A DNA stretch of 64,000 nucleotides from Arthrobacter sp. StoSoilB5 (lineage in GTDB: Bacteria; Actinomycetota; Actinomycetes; Actinomycetales; Micrococcaceae): assembly GCF_019977235.1 (NCBI RefSeq), contig NZ_AP024646.1:3224001-3288000 (forward strand), read 5' to 3'. The translations under genes were made by a program, and so were the position numbers. The notes below the pieces were generated by a model that searched no databases, was not told the DNA's origin, and saw only the letters and a program-made list of their open reading frames with translations. Shown here piece after piece: positions 52,777-62,256 of this stretch; positions within the stretch are counted from its first letter, which is position 1; each line of letters starts with the position of its first letter.

Positions 52777-53766
52777 CTAAACAGTGGCCTCGGCTCTGCG
52801 GTGGGCGACTTTCCTGGCCTGCTTCACGAGGTCCGGCTCGCTCTGGCGCAGCCACGCGTAGAGCGGTGCCGCGATGAAGATGGTAGCTGCCGTTCCGATG
52901 AGGATTCCGACGAACAACGCGAGGGAAAGGTCCCGGAGGGTACCCGCGCCCAACAGTCCGGCCCCGATGAAGAGGATCGCAGCAACCGGAAGGACTGCAA
53001 CCATCATGGTGTTGATGGAACGGACCAGGGTTTGGTTGACCGCAAGGTTGACCTCTTCACCAAAAGTCCGGCGCGTGGAGGTGGAAATATCTGCCGTGTT
53101 CTCGCGGATCTTGTCGAAGACCACCACGGTGTCGTACAGCGAGTAGCTGAGGACAGTAAGGAATCCGATGATCGCCGACGGCGTCACTTCGAAATCGCTC
53201 AGGGCGTAGACGCCCGCCGTGGTGAACATGGTGACAAGCATGCCAACCAGGGCAGATAGCGACATCTTCCAGGTCCTGAAATACAACGCCATGAGGACGG
53301 CAGCGAGGCCGACGAACACGGCGAGCCCAATAAGTGCCTGGCGCGTGACATCCTGGCCCCACGTGGGACCCACAAAGTTTGACGTCACTTCGTTCTCCGT
53401 CACACCGTAAGCGGTGGTCAGGCCCTCTTTGATGCGGTTGGTCTCGTCATCGGTCAGCTGATCCGTCTGAATCCGCATGGTGTTGCCTGCCACGTTCGCA
53501 ACGCGTGGAATGGCGCCGGATACGACGTCGTGGACAGCCTTTTCGCCCAGGCCTGCGTCAGTGGTCTTCACGTTGGAAACAGTGAACTCCGAGCCGCCCC
53601 GGAACTCGATGCCGAGGTTGAAGCCGCCCTTCAACACCGGGATCAGGATGGAGAGGGCCACAGCGACAGCAGCAATGATGAACCAGATCTTCTTGGAATC
53701 AACAAAATTGTAGGAGCGCTTGCCGGTGTATAGCTCGTTGCCGAAGGTTGCGAAGCTCGTGGTCAT
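52777..53766 (-). CDS. secF: protein translocase subunit SecF
   Basis: A six-helix membrane subunit that with SecD uses the proton gradient to help pull proteins out of SecYEG. Helix 1 (IWFIIAAVAVALSILIPVL) precedes the periplasmic-side P1 domain with LGIEFRGGSEFTV; the C-terminal helices contain SLYDTVVVFDKIRENT and FGEEVNLAVNQTLVRSINTM. The C-terminal tail is basic. Its ATG shares one base with the secD stop (TAATG). Length 329 residues is normal. Confidence 0.96.
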   Translation of the reverse strand: MTTSFATFGNELYTGKRSYNFVDSKKIWFIIAAVAVALSILIPVLKGGFNLGIEFRGGSEFTVSNVKTTDAGLGEKAVHDVVSGAIPRVANVAGNTMRIQTDQLTDDETNRIKEGLTTAYGVTENEVTSNFVGPTWGQDVTRQALIGLAVFVGLAAVLMALYFRTWKMSLSALVGMLVTMFTTAGVYALSDFEVTPSAIIGFLTVLSYSLYDTVVVFDKIRENTADISTSTRRTFGEEVNLAVNQTLVRSINTMMVAVLPVAAILFIGAGLLGAGTLRDLSLALFVGILIGTAATIFIAAPLYAWLRQSEPDLVKQARKVAHRRAEATV

Positions 53767-55517
53767 TACTTCTCCTCCTTGGTGCCGTTGGAAGGACCAG
53801 TCAACTGGCCCTTCTCGGCAAGGCGCCGTTCGGCGATAGTCATGCGGCGTTCTGCTTCAGCTGCGGCACCGGCATTGCGTGCACGGACAACGGCCGGCTT
53901 CTCGGTGGGCGTACGAAGACGTCCTGCTCCCCGATACAGCGGCACAGCACCCAGACGATCAGGCGACAAACCGGAGAACCGGTGGCCTTCGCCAAAGAAC
54001 CTCGTGCGGGCAAGGACCTGCAGCATCGGGTGCGTGAACATGAATACCACGATGAGGTCGGCAACAGCCGTGAGGCCAAGGGTGAACGCGAAGCCGCGCA
54101 CATTGCCTACAGCCACGAAATAAAGGACCAAGGCTGCCAGCAAATTGACTGCTTTGGAGGCCAGTACGGTCCGCTTGGCACGCTTCCAGCCGTTCTCGAC
54201 GGCGGACACGAGTCCGCGGCCCTCACGAAGTTCATCGCGGATTCGTTCGAAGTACACAATGAACGAGTCGGCCGTCTGTCCGATGGCAACGATCAGGCCA
54301 GCAACACCGGCAAGGGAAAGACGATAGTTTTCAGTCCAACCGAGAATCGCGATGGCAAGGTAGGTCAAACCACCGGCGACCACCAGGGAAGCGATGGTGA
54401 CAAAGCCGAGGGCACGGTACTGGAAGAGCGAGTACACCACCACGAGCAAGAGGCCGATGAGGCCAGCCAACAGGCCGAGACGAAGCTGGTCGCCACCGAG
54501 CGTGGCCGAGATCTGCTCCTGGGACTGGATCTCGAAGGAGATCGGCAAAGCGCCATAGCGGAGTTGGTCGGACAGGGCCTTCGCTGAGGCTTGGGTGAAG
54601 TTACCCGTGATCTGCGGTTTTCCGTCAGTAATGACCGCAAGGGACCTCGGTGCCGAGATGACCTTGTCATCGAGGACAATGGCGAATTGTGCCTTGGGGT
54701 CGTTGCCACCCTGGGCAAGTGACGCTGTGTAGAACTGGTTGAGCCGCTCCGTGACTTCCTTGAACTTGGCAGTTGCCTCGGCGTTGAACGTGATGTTCAC
54801 GCCCCAGGAGTTGGTCACGGATCCCTGCGCCCCTTGGACCTGGGAGAACGAGGAAGAACTGATGTCCTGGCCTTTGACCTCAACCGGCCCAAGAATGTAC
54901 TTGATGGCGGGAGTCTTGTCAGTAGCGGCCTCGCACGTCACCAAAGGCTTCGCGGGATCAGAACGTTCCCGCTTCTCAGTGGAAGGGTTGACGCAGTCCA
55001 GCGCTTCGAATTCCTTATAAAGCTCCGGAGTCACCCAGTTGGTGTCACTCGCGTTGGTGGGATCCGCGGTGGGCTTAGGCAGTTGGTCATCCGGCGTGCG
55101 GGATTCGACTGGGATGGCTGCGGGGTCAGCCGCAGCGATCACCGGGCGGAAGTTCATGTCCGCCGACGCCTGGATGAGGTCGCGTGTTTCCTTGGATGGA
55201 GTTCCAGGGAGGCTCACCACCACGTTCCGCCCCGACTGGGTGCTGATCTCGGCTTCGGCAACACCGGAGCCGTCCACACGCTGGCGGATGATGGCAACTG
55301 CCTGGTTGAGCTGTTCCTCACTGATCTCGCTGGAACCCTCTACCCGGGGTGCCAGGATCATCTGCGTTCCGCCTTCGAGGTCCAAGGCAAGCTTGGGAGC
55401 CCAGCTGGCATGGCCGGAAATGACTCCGCCACCCAGAACAGCGGTGAGTACAACGAATATTGCTCCAAGCCAAGTCAGCACCCTGCGGGCTGAGTTTTTG
55501 GGGCCGGTCCGTGCCAT
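53766..55517 (-). CDS. secD: protein translocase subunit SecD
   Basis: Partner of SecF in the SecDF complex. Helix 1 (LTWLGAIFVVLTAVLGGGVIS) is followed by KLALDLEGGTQMILAP, the large P1 extracytoplasmic domain (about residues 60-370), and a five-helix membrane part with VGQTADSFIVYFERIRDELREG and LASKAVNLLAALVLYFVAVG; the Asp in the GQTADSFIV segment belongs to the proton path. The C-terminus is charged. The ATG at 55517 gives 583 residues with AGGA upstream; the frame to 55559 is not family-like. It sits in yajC-secD-secF order. Confidence 0.95.
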   Translation of the reverse strand: MARTGPKNSARRVLTWLGAIFVVLTAVLGGGVISGHASWAPKLALDLEGGTQMILAPRVEGSSEISEEQLNQAVAIIRQRVDGSGVAEAEISTQSGRNVVVSLPGTPSKETRDLIQASADMNFRPVIAAADPAAIPVESRTPDDQLPKPTADPTNASDTNWVTPELYKEFEALDCVNPSTEKRERSDPAKPLVTCEAATDKTPAIKYILGPVEVKGQDISSSSFSQVQGAQGSVTNSWGVNITFNAEATAKFKEVTERLNQFYTASLAQGGNDPKAQFAIVLDDKVISAPRSLAVITDGKPQITGNFTQASAKALSDQLRYGALPISFEIQSQEQISATLGGDQLRLGLLAGLIGLLLVVVYSLFQYRALGFVTIASLVVAGGLTYLAIAILGWTENYRLSLAGVAGLIVAIGQTADSFIVYFERIRDELREGRGLVSAVENGWKRAKRTVLASKAVNLLAALVLYFVAVGNVRGFAFTLGLTAVADLIVVFMFTHPMLQVLARTRFFGEGHRFSGLSPDRLGAVPLYRGAGRLRTPTEKPAVVRARNAGAAAEAERRMTIAERRLAEKGQLTGPSNGTKEEK

Positions 55518-55631
55518 TATCGATCTTCCTGTTATCGCCGGACAGCCGCCGGCGGACACTGGTAAGCGTCTGCCGGCGGCTTTCCGCTGCCGTAGAAGTG
55601 TTCTTGCGCGGTGTTGCCGCGACTGACGGTG

Positions 55632-56060
55632 CTAGTTGTCCTTCTTGTCCTCTTTATTGAGGCGCGCGATGGTTTCTTCCGGCGTCTCGGTCGCAGAGGG
55701 AGTTTCACCGTCAGCAACGGTCAGCGAAGAAGCGTCATCCGGCACAACCGGGGCTTCCTCTTCGGCCTTTTCGACGACCTTGGTGACCGCCTGGCGGTGA
55801 ACCGTAGCTTGGTTCCCGGGAGACAGCTCGATAACGACCTTGTTCTCAGCTTCATCAATGGACACGATGCGCCCGAAGAGACCGAAGCTGGTCATGACAT
55901 CGACGCCCGGAGCGAACTTGGACTGCATCTCAGCCTGCTGCTGCTGGGTCTTCTTGTTGCGGCGGAACATCATGAAGACAAAGAGTCCAAGCATGACGAA
56001 CAGCAATATGGTCATTGGATCCACAGGGAAGTTCCGTTCTGTACTTACGTTTTGGTTCAC
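55632..56060 (-). CDS. yajC: preprotein translocase accessory subunit YajC
   Basis: A small single-helix protein that joins SecDF. The membrane helix is MTILLFVMLGLFVFMMFRRNKKTQQQQ, followed by the conserved cytoplasmic part FAPGVDVMTSFGLFGRIVSIDEAENKVVIELSPG and an acidic Glu/Pro/Thr-rich tail. The start is uncertain: GTG at 56060 has GGGGA seven bases upstream and is used here, giving 142 residues; an internal GTG or ATG just before the helix would give about 127, and the open frame extends to 56123. Confidence 0.9.
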   Translation of the reverse strand: MNQNVSTERNFPVDPMTILLFVMLGLFVFMMFRRNKKTQQQQAEMQSKFAPGVDVMTSFGLFGRIVSIDEAENKVVIELSPGNQATVHRQAVTKVVEKAEEEAPVVPDDASSLTVADGETPSATETPEETIARLNKEDKKDN

Positions 56061-56203
56061 GGCAACGTCCCCGGCAGATCCTGCGGTCACGGGAGTAAAC
56101 CCCCGCACGGCAACTCGCTTCACAGCGAAGCGGGCGCATGGATCAAGGACTCGAACGTGCCGAGCGTCATACCAGTCTAGTGGGAAAAGCTGAATACAGC
56201 GTG

Positions 56204-57280
56204 TTAACCGATGGTATCTACGCTTTCGGCGTGGTTTTCATCCTCGTCAAACAGCGCGAGGGTCTCCTGGCCGAATACACCTGCCGGCACAGCGTAGCCA
56301 AGGTGCGTCCAAGCTGGTGCCATGGCGATACGGCCACGAGGGGTCCGCCCCAGCAGTCCTTCGCGCACCAAGTATGGTTCGGCAACGGTTTCGACGGTTT
56401 CCGGCTCTTCGCCCACGGCGATGGCCAGAGTTGAAAGACCCACGGGTCCGCCGTTGAACTTGGTAATCAATGCTTCAAGGACCGAGCGGTCGAGGCGGTC
56501 CAGGCCCCGTTCATCTACCTCGTACATGTCCAGGGCAGCAGACGCCGACCGCGCGTCAATTTGTTCGATTCCGTGGACAAGGGCCCAGTCGCGGACACGG
56601 CGGAGCAAGCGGTTTGCGATACGTGGCGTGCCCCGGGATCGTCCGGCAATCTCCGTGAATCCGGCTGAGTTGACCTTCAGGTCCAGCAATCCAGCCGAGC
56701 GGCGCAGTACGAGTTCCAGTTCGGCTACGGAGTAGAACTCCAGGTGCCCCGTAAAACCGAAGCGGTCCCGCAAGGGGCCCGGCAGCAGGCCGGCGCGGGT
56801 GGTGGCACCGACGAGGGTGAAGGGTGGAAGTTCAAGGGGAATCGCAGTTGCGCCAGCACCCTTGCCCACCACGATGTCCACGCGGAAGTCTTCCATGGCC
56901 ATGTAGAGCATTTCTTCGGCCGGGCGGGACATACGGTGGATTTCGTCAAGGAACAACACCTCGCCCTCGGACAACGAGGAGAGGATCGCCGCGAGGTCGC
57001 CGGCATGCTGGATGGCTGGTCCGCTGCTGATCCGCAATGGTGCGTTCATCTCTGCGGCAATGATCATGGCAAGAGTCGTCTTGCCCAGACCGGGAGGCCC
57101 TGAGAGCAGTACGTGGTCAGCGCTCCGGCCCCGCATCCGCGAGGCTTCAAGCACCAAGGAAAGCTGCTTGCGGACACGGTGCTGGCCCACAAAATCATGA
57201 AGGTTCTTCGGCCTGAGTGCGGCCTCAATGACCCGTTCCTCCGGCTCTTCCCCTCCGGCGACGAGGGATTGCTCAGCCAC
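56204..57280 (-). CDS. ruvB: Holliday junction branch migration helicase RuvB
   Basis: Hexameric AAA+ motor that drives branch migration on RuvA-bound junctions. Walker [13 protein letters not shown] is near residue 62, Walker [12 protein letters not shown], then [18 protein letters not shown] (sensor 1 and arginine finger region), and the C-terminal winged helix ending in [17 protein letters not shown]. Length 358 residues. It begins with GTG eight bases before the ruvA stop, so the two are coupled in ruvC-ruvA-ruvB order. Confidence 0.97.
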   Translation of the reverse strand: MAEQSLVAGGEEPEERVIEAALRPKNLHDFVGQHRVRKQLSLVLEASRMRGRSADHVLLSGPPGLGKTTLAMIIAAEMNAPLRISSGPAIQHAGDLAAILSSLSEGEVLFLDEIHRMSRPAEEMLYMAMEDFRVDIVVGKGAGATAIPLELPPFTLVGATTRAGLLPGPLRDRFGFTGHLEFYSVAELELVLRRSAGLLDLKVNSAGFTEIAGRSRGTPRIANRLLRRVRDWALVHGIEQIDARSASAALDMYEVDERGLDRLDRSVLEALITKFNGGPVGLSTLAIAVGEEPETVETVAEPYLVREGLLGRTPRGRIAMAPAWTHLGYAVPAGVFGQETLALFDEDENHAESVDTIG

Positions 57281-57917
57281 GGGTGCCTACACGGTTTCCG
57301 GCGCGCGCGCCGTCCTGGCCCAACCAGCGCAAAGTAGCCCGGAGGATCTGCGCCACATTACCGGCGTCAACAAGTTCGGGTGAATCCGCCATTGCTTTGT
57401 CGATACTGCCCGCGGCGTCCTTCTCGGACCACCCCAGACTGGTCATGGCAGCTACCACCTGGGGCTTCCATTCCACTGTATTGATGACTGCAGGCGCTGT
57501 TCCTGTGCCCGTGCCGTGCGGGACCAGCTTGCCGGCCAGTTCAAGGACTATCCGCCCAGCGACCTTGGGCCCGATGCCAGGGACTTTGGTGAACGCCTTG
57601 CCATCGCCGGTGTGCGCCGCAACCCGGATCGCTTCGGGCTCGTGCACCGCAAGCACGGCCAGAGCCAAACGTGGACCGACGCCGCTAACGCTCAGCAGGA
57701 CATCGAAAACCTCGCGTTCATCGTCATCGGCGAAACCGAACAACGTAAGGGAATCCTCACGGACGATCATGGAGGTGAAGAGCTTCGCCTCAGTGCCGAC
57801 TTTCAGGTTGCTCAAGGTCTGGGGAGTAGCGAAGACGCTCATTCCCGCACCGTTGAGGTCGATCACGGCGGTCGACAAGCCAACGTGGGCTACTGTTCCA
57901 CGGAGAAAACTGATCAA
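57273..57917 (-). CDS. ruvA: Holliday junction binding protein RuvA
   Basis: Tetrameric junction-binding platform for RuvB. N-terminal OB fold ([29 protein letters not shown]), two helix-hairpin-helix motifs ([17 protein letters not shown] and [19 protein letters not shown]), and a C-terminal RuvB-contact domain ([23 protein letters not shown]). Length 214. The TTG start at 57917 has GGAG seven bases upstream. ruvC lies 69 bases upstream. Confidence 0.96.
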   Translation of the reverse strand: MISFLRGTVAHVGLSTAVIDLNGAGMSVFATPQTLSNLKVGTEAKLFTSMIVREDSLTLFGFADDDEREVFDVLLSVSGVGPRLALAVLAVHEPEAIRVAAHTGDGKAFTKVPGIGPKVAGRIVLELAGKLVPHGTGTGTAPAVINTVEWKPQVVAAMTSLGWSEKDAAGSIDKAMADSPELVDAGNVAQILRATLRWLGQDGARAGNRVGTRG

Positions 57918-57986
57918 GACCCGGCTCCTGAGATTAGCAAACTATCCGAACATATCTACGAATACCCTAGCAAGGGCTACCGACAA

Positions 57987-58565
57987 TCAGCGTGCGCGGC
58001 GCGCTTTCGCTTCTGCTTCAGCCCACGCACGTTGCGCCGGCGTGAGCGAATCCTTGCCGGAGGAAGCATTAGGCGCACCCATTCCGCTACCCGCCCGCCA
58101 TGCGTGGGTGAGCGCCAGGGCAAGGGCATCCGCCGCATCCGCCGGCTTTGGCGGAGCGTCCAACCGGAGAATTTTCGTAACCAATTTAGTGACCGCGTCC
58201 TTATTGGCTGTACCGCTTCCGGTCACGGCCGCCTTGACTTCAGAAGGCGTGTGCAAGGCAACAGGGATACCGCGACGCGCGGCCGCTGCGATGACAACGC
58301 CAGAGGCTTGGGCCACGCCCATCACCGTGCTGACGTTCATCTGCGAAAAAACGCGCTCGACGGCGACGACGTCCGGCTCGTGAAGATCGAGCCACTCGTC
58401 AATGGCCTGTGCGATGACCAAAAGCCGCTTGTCCAGCGTCAGCTCCGCGGAAGTGCCGACGACACCAACAGCCACCATGGTGGCTCGCCGGTTCCGCTCG
58501 ATATCCACCACACCGATGCCGCAACGGGTGAGGCCCGGATCGACTCCCAATACGCGAAGAGTCAA
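57987..58565 (-). CDS. ruvC: Holliday junction resolvase RuvC
   Basis: Dimeric RNase-H-fold endonuclease that cuts Holliday junctions. The acidic catalytic residues are visible in [34 protein letters not shown] and the final Asp in [18 protein letters not shown]. The core ends near residue 160; the C-terminal basic tail ([13 protein letters not shown]) is extra. The TTG start at 58565 follows GGAGG by seven bases. It precedes ruvA and follows yebC, the usual bacterial order. Confidence 0.96.
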   Translation of the reverse strand: MTLRVLGVDPGLTRCGIGVVDIERNRRATMVAVGVVGTSAELTLDKRLLVIAQAIDEWLDLHEPDVVAVERVFSQMNVSTVMGVAQASGVVIAAAARRGIPVALHTPSEVKAAVTGSGTANKDAVTKLVTKILRLDAPPKPADAADALALALTHAWRAGSGMGAPNASSGKDSLTPAQRAWAEAEAKARRAR

Positions 58566-58610
58566 GTCCGGGCCTCCCTGTTTGTTGTCAAAATAGACGT
58601 GCTGCCCCGC

Positions 58611-59366
58611 CTAGTCGGCGTCGAGGGCAGCCTGCACTTCCTCGCTGAAGTCGGCGTTGCTGTAGACGTTCTGGACGTCGTCCAGGTCTTCCAGCGCATC
58701 CACGAGCTTCATGAACTTCCTGGCACCATCAATATCGAGGTCCACCTGCATGGAGGGCACGAATTCAGCTTCATCGGATTCGTACTCGATGCCGGCATCC
58801 TTCAAGGCGTCACGGATGGCCTGCAGGTCCGAGGGCTCGGAATGGACTTCCCAGTTCTCGCCGCTGTCCTTGACTTCTTCTGCGCCTGCGTCCAGGACGG
58901 CCATCAGGATGTCGTCCTCGCTCAGACCGTTCTTCGGCAGCACCACGACGCCCTTGCGGGTGAAGAGGTAGCTAACCGAGCCGGGGTCGGCAATAGTGCC
59001 ACCGTTGCGGGAAATCGCGAGCCGAACTTCTGAAGCCGCACGGTTCTTGTTGTCGGTCAGGCACTCGATCAACAACGCCGAGCCCTGGGGACCACGGGCT
59101 TCATACATGATCTCGGTGTAATCGACCACTTCGCCCGTGAGGCCGGCCCCACGCTTGATGGCGCGGTCGATGTTGTCGTTGGGAACCGAGGTCTTCTTCG
59201 CCTTGGTAACAGCGAGTTCCAGGCCAGGGTTGCCGGCGAGGTCCGGCCCGCCCATGCGGGCAGCAACTTCGATGTTCTTGATCAGCTTTGCGAACGACTT
59301 TGCACGCCGGCTATCAATGATGGCTTTCTTGTGCTTGGTCGTCGCCCATTTGGAGTGGCCTGACAT
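58611..59366 (-). CDS. YebC/PmpR-family protein (TACO1-like)
   Basis: A 251-residue, three-domain cytoplasmic protein of the YebC family. The N-terminal signature [40 protein letters not shown] is intact, then [45 protein letters not shown] and a final part ending [17 protein letters not shown]. Family members act as transcription regulators in some bacteria and, like human TACO1, help translation of proline-containing stretches; which applies here is unknown. It lies between pdxT and ruvC. Confidence 0.93.
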   Translation of the reverse strand: MSGHSKWATTKHKKAIIDSRRAKSFAKLIKNIEVAARMGGPDLAGNPGLELAVTKAKKTSVPNDNIDRAIKRGAGLTGEVVDYTEIMYEARGPQGSALLIECLTDNKNRAASEVRLAISRNGGTIADPGSVSYLFTRKGVVVLPKNGLSEDDILMAVLDAGAEEVKDSGENWEVHSEPSDLQAIRDALKDAGIEYESDEAEFVPSMQVDLDIDGARKFMKLVDALEDLDDVQNVYSNADFSEEVQAALDAD

Positions 59367-59369
59367 GCT

Positions 59370-60071
59370 TTACGCTTCTCCTCTGATCATTCGAATAAAG
59401 AGTTCATGCACGCGCTTCTCACCTGTCACTTCCGGATGGAAAGAGGTGGCCAGCAGCTGGCCGGAGCGCACTGCAACAATTCTAGCCAATCCGTGCAAAG
59501 TGGCGGTGTGGCTGGCATGCTCCGGATCAACCTGGGCCAGGACTTCAACTCCGGGGCCAACCCGTTCAACCCAAGGTCCACGGATGAAGACTGCGTGCAC
59601 CGGATCAACGCCCTGCTCCCCTGCGCTGAAGTCGAGTCCTTTGAAATCAAGGTCGGTTTCAAAGGACTCGCGCTGGCGGCCGAAGGCATTGCGGCGCACG
59701 GTGATGTCCAGCCCACCGAAGGTCTGCTGCGGGTTTCCGTCCAGGTCCGTGGCGGGATCCGCAATCTCATCGGCAAGGAGAATCATGCCGGCACAGGAGC
59801 CATAAACGGGAAGGCCGTCGGCGATGCGTTTCCGGAGCGGATCGGCGAGTTCGAAGATCCGTGAGAGTTTGTCGATCGTGGTGGACTCCCCACCAGGGAT
59901 AATGAGGCCGTCAACGTCATCCAGCTCAGCGGGGCGACGGATGCCCACACCCGTGGCGCCTGCGGCTTCCACGGCGTGGATGTGCTCGCGGAAGTCGCCT
60001 TGGAGGGCCAGTACGCCGATCCGGAGTCCTGCACCCACGCGTGATGAAGCGTCGGAAAGGGGGTTGGTCAT
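59370..60071 (-). CDS. pdxT: pyridoxal 5'-phosphate synthase glutaminase subunit
   Basis: Hydrolyses glutamine for the PdxS synthase in vitamin B6 synthesis. The class I amidotransferase features are intact: [17 protein letters not shown], the nucleophile in [13 protein letters not shown], and the His-Glu of [15 protein letters not shown]. Length 233. The synthase gene pdxS is not next to it, although it usually is. The ATG at 60071 lacks a ribosome binding site but TATGAT lies six bases upstream on the minus strand, so the mRNA is probably leaderless. It diverges from murT and is first in the yebC-ruvCAB string. Confidence 0.94.
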   Translation of the reverse strand: MTNPLSDASSRVGAGLRIGVLALQGDFREHIHAVEAAGATGVGIRRPAELDDVDGLIIPGGESTTIDKLSRIFELADPLRKRIADGLPVYGSCAGMILLADEIADPATDLDGNPQQTFGGLDITVRRNAFGRQRESFETDLDFKGLDFSAGEQGVDPVHAVFIRGPWVERVGPGVEVLAQVDPEHASHTATLHGLARIVAVRSGQLLATSFHPEVTGEKRVHELFIRMIRGEA

Positions 60072-60077
60072 TCGACC

Positions 60078-60083
60078 ATCATA
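60078..60083 (-). promoter_or_regulatory. -10 element (TATGAT) for a leaderless pdxT mRNA
   Basis: TATGAT on the minus strand is six bases (GGTCGA) from the pdxT ATG and close to the TATAAT consensus. The identical GGTCGA spacer separates the metK -10 element from its start codon. Confidence 0.55.
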
Positions 60084-60171
60084 GTGGCCCGGTCCGGCAA
60101 ACTCCTCCGGAGGACAAGCGAGGTGACCAACCGGAGGGGCTTCCACGCCAAGTTCCATGCCTTAACTGGGA

Positions 60172-60177
60172 TATATT
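60172..60177 (+). promoter_or_regulatory. -10 element (TATATT) for a leaderless murT mRNA
   Basis: TATATT is separated by seven bases (ACAGAGC) from the murT ATG, with no ribosome binding site, implying a leaderless transcript. Confidence 0.55.
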
Positions 60178-60184
60178 ACAGAGC

Positions 60185-61516
60185 ATGTTTTCCTTCAGCG
60201 TTCCCCTCGGCAAGCTGGTCCGCACACTGTCCCGGCTCCGGGGTGGCGGCTCTGCTTTCCCCGGCTTGGTGGTCGAAAAAATCGATCCCGGTTTCATGCA
60301 GAGAACGCTGTCCAGCCTTCCCCATGGCGTGGCCGTTGTCAGCGGCACTAACGGGAAGACCACAACCACCAAGATGGTAGTCGAGCTCTTGGAAAGCCAA
60401 GGCCTGAAGGTCTTCACCAACCGCACCGGCAGTAACTTCACCCGGGGCGTAGCCGCGTCCCTCCTCGGCGATGTTGACTGGCGTGGCCGCCTCGACGCCG
60501 ATGTCGCCATCCTCGAACTCGACGAAGCACACGCCGTGCACTTCGTGAACAAGGTCCCACCGCGTTTCAGCCTCTTGCTGAACGTCCTTCGGGACCAACT
60601 TGACCGGTTCGGCGAGATCGACAAGACCGCCCGCTTGCTCGAACACATTGCACTGAAGACCACGGATACAGTGGTGTTGAACCGTGAAGACCCACGCGTG
60701 GCACGCATTGCCAACGTCCTGAACGTTCCGGGGGCCGTCCACAATCCCAGCGTCCGTTACTTCGGCCTGGATGAGTCACTCCGCAGCACGTTCCCCAACG
60801 ACGACGATATGCGAACCGCCACCACCGGACCGTCTTCCCCGAATACGCCGGCCCCCGGCACCGCGGGTGAGGTATCCGACGGCCCTGCCGCCGACGTCGT
60901 GCTCCGCCGCGTGGGTGCGCAGGATGCCGACTTCGAGTTCGACGGCGAAACGGTCACCACGGGCATGAAACTGCGCGGCGTCTACAACATCTTCAACGCG
61001 GCGGCCGCCCTCTCCCTGGCCAGGGCCATCCTTGGCACGGGGGCCGTGGACACTCCCAAACTGGTCAAAGCCCTGGGTGATGTCGCTCCCGCTTTCGGTC
61101 GCGGGGAAAGCCTCACGGTGGATGGCCAGCCGTTGGAACTTGTGCTCGTCAAGAATCCCAGTGGATTCCGGCTCGGGCTTAAGTCCTTCCCTGCCGGCGG
61201 ATACGCCACCATGATCGCCATCAACGATAATTATGCAGATGGCAGGGACATGTCCTGGCTTTGGGACGTTGACTTCGAGTCCCTGAGGGAAGATGGCGTT
61301 GAGGTCCTTACCGGCGTCCGCGCCTACGACATGGCCTTGCGCCTGCAATACGACGAGGTTCGCTTCGGCACGGTCGAGACCGACATCACTGCGGCCCTGC
61401 ACGCGTTCATCGACGGCTCGCGAGGCAAGCCCAAGCGGATTTTCTGCACTTACACTGCCATGCTCGCGATCCGCCGCGAACTGGCCAAAATCACCATAGT
61501 TGAGGTGGTCTCATGA
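60185..61516 (+). CDS. murT: lipid II isoglutaminyl synthase, MurT subunit (no Cys4 ribbon)
   Basis: A Mur-ligase-like protein that with GatD amidates D-Glu of lipid II to D-iso-Gln. ATP-binding SGTNGKTTTTKMV is near residue 55, then LELDEAHAVHFV, LNVLRDQLDRFGEIDKTA, and the C-terminal KNPSGFRLGLKSF and DNYADGRDMSWLWDVDFE, the latter carrying the Asp proposed to complete the catalytic centre with GatD. The four-Cys zinc ribbon known from Staphylococcus aureus MurT is absent; that position (about 200-240) holds a Pro/Thr/Ser-rich stretch. The ATG at 60185 gives 443 residues; the frame extends to 60041 without family similarity. Coupled to gatD by ATGA. Confidence 0.93.
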   Translation: MFSFSVPLGKLVRTLSRLRGGGSAFPGLVVEKIDPGFMQRTLSSLPHGVAVVSGTNGKTTTTKMVVELLESQGLKVFTNRTGSNFTRGVAASLLGDVDWRGRLDADVAILELDEAHAVHFVNKVPPRFSLLLNVLRDQLDRFGEIDKTARLLEHIALKTTDTVVLNREDPRVARIANVLNVPGAVHNPSVRYFGLDESLRSTFPNDDDMRTATTGPSSPNTPAPGTAGEVSDGPAADVVLRRVGAQDADFEFDGETVTTGMKLRGVYNIFNAAAALSLARAILGTGAVDTPKLVKALGDVAPAFGRGESLTVDGQPLELVLVKNPSGFRLGLKSFPAGGYATMIAINDNYADGRDMSWLWDVDFESLREDGVEVLTGVRAYDMALRLQYDEVRFGTVETDITAALHAFIDGSRGKPKRIFCTYTAMLAIRRELAKITIVEVVS

Positions 61517-62253
61517 CCTCGGAAGCACAGCCCGCCAAAGGAACCGTCCGCGTCCTCCAGCTGTACCCGCGGGACATGAACATTTACGGCGACTGGGGCA
61601 ATGCCCTGGTCCTCCAGCAACGAATCAAGTGGCATGGCTACACTCCGGAGCTGCTCGAATACAACGTTGGCGACGAGTTTCCCGGCGACATTGACATCAT
61701 CGTGGGTGGCGGCGGGCAGGACAGCGGCCAGCTGGTTATTCAGGATGATCTTCAGGCACGCGCCGATCATTTGCGGGCCCTTGCGGATGATGGCGCGCCA
61801 ATGCTGGTCATTTGCGGCCTTTACCAGCTATTCGGGAAGTTCTTTAAGACCAGCGCGGGCCCCGTCATTCCGGGCATCGGCATTCTTGACGTCGAAACCC
61901 ACGGTACCGACGAACGGCTTATCGGCAACGTGACCCTCAAGTCGCCGGAGTTCGGGGACGTCCTGGGCTACGAGAACCACAGCGGACAGACCACGCTGGG
62001 CCCCGGCGTCGAACCCCTTGGGACCGTCACCAAAGGTGCAGGAAACAACAGCAAGGACGGCCACGAGGGCGCCCGCTACCGCAACGTCGTGGCCAGTTAC
62101 CTGCATGGTTCGTTGCTGCCCAAGAATCCGGCGATAGCCGACTTCCTGATCCGAACGGCAGTGGAACGGAAATACGGCACCTTCGTGCCTGGAACGCCCG
62201 ACGACGACTATGCCCGCCTCGCGCGGGAACACGCCGCCCGCAGGCCCCGGTAG
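61513..62253 (+). CDS. gatD: lipid II isoglutaminyl synthase, GatD glutaminase subunit
   Basis: Supplies ammonia from glutamine to MurT. The amidotransferase nucleophile is Cys in MLVICGLYQLFGKFF (near residue 100), and the catalytic His is in ASYLHGSLLPKNP (near residue 200). The N-terminal LYPRDMNIYGDWGNALVLQQR and VGGGGQDSGQ are family signatures. Length 246. The ATG overlaps the murT stop by four bases. It converges on the capA-like gene with a three-base gap. Confidence 0.95.
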   Translation: MTSEAQPAKGTVRVLQLYPRDMNIYGDWGNALVLQQRIKWHGYTPELLEYNVGDEFPGDIDIIVGGGGQDSGQLVIQDDLQARADHLRALADDGAPMLVICGLYQLFGKFFKTSAGPVIPGIGILDVETHGTDERLIGNVTLKSPEFGDVLGYENHSGQTTLGPGVEPLGTVTKGAGNNSKDGHEGARYRNVVASYLHGSLLPKNPAIADFLIRTAVERKYGTFVPGTPDDDYARLAREHAARRPR

Positions 62254-62256
62254 AAG

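Noticed and set aside
56124..56175. tRNA-like T-loop (GTTCGAGTCC on the minus strand) between yajC and ruvB
   Set aside because: The flanking bases do not form the T-stem and no anticodon arm or acceptor stem can be drawn.
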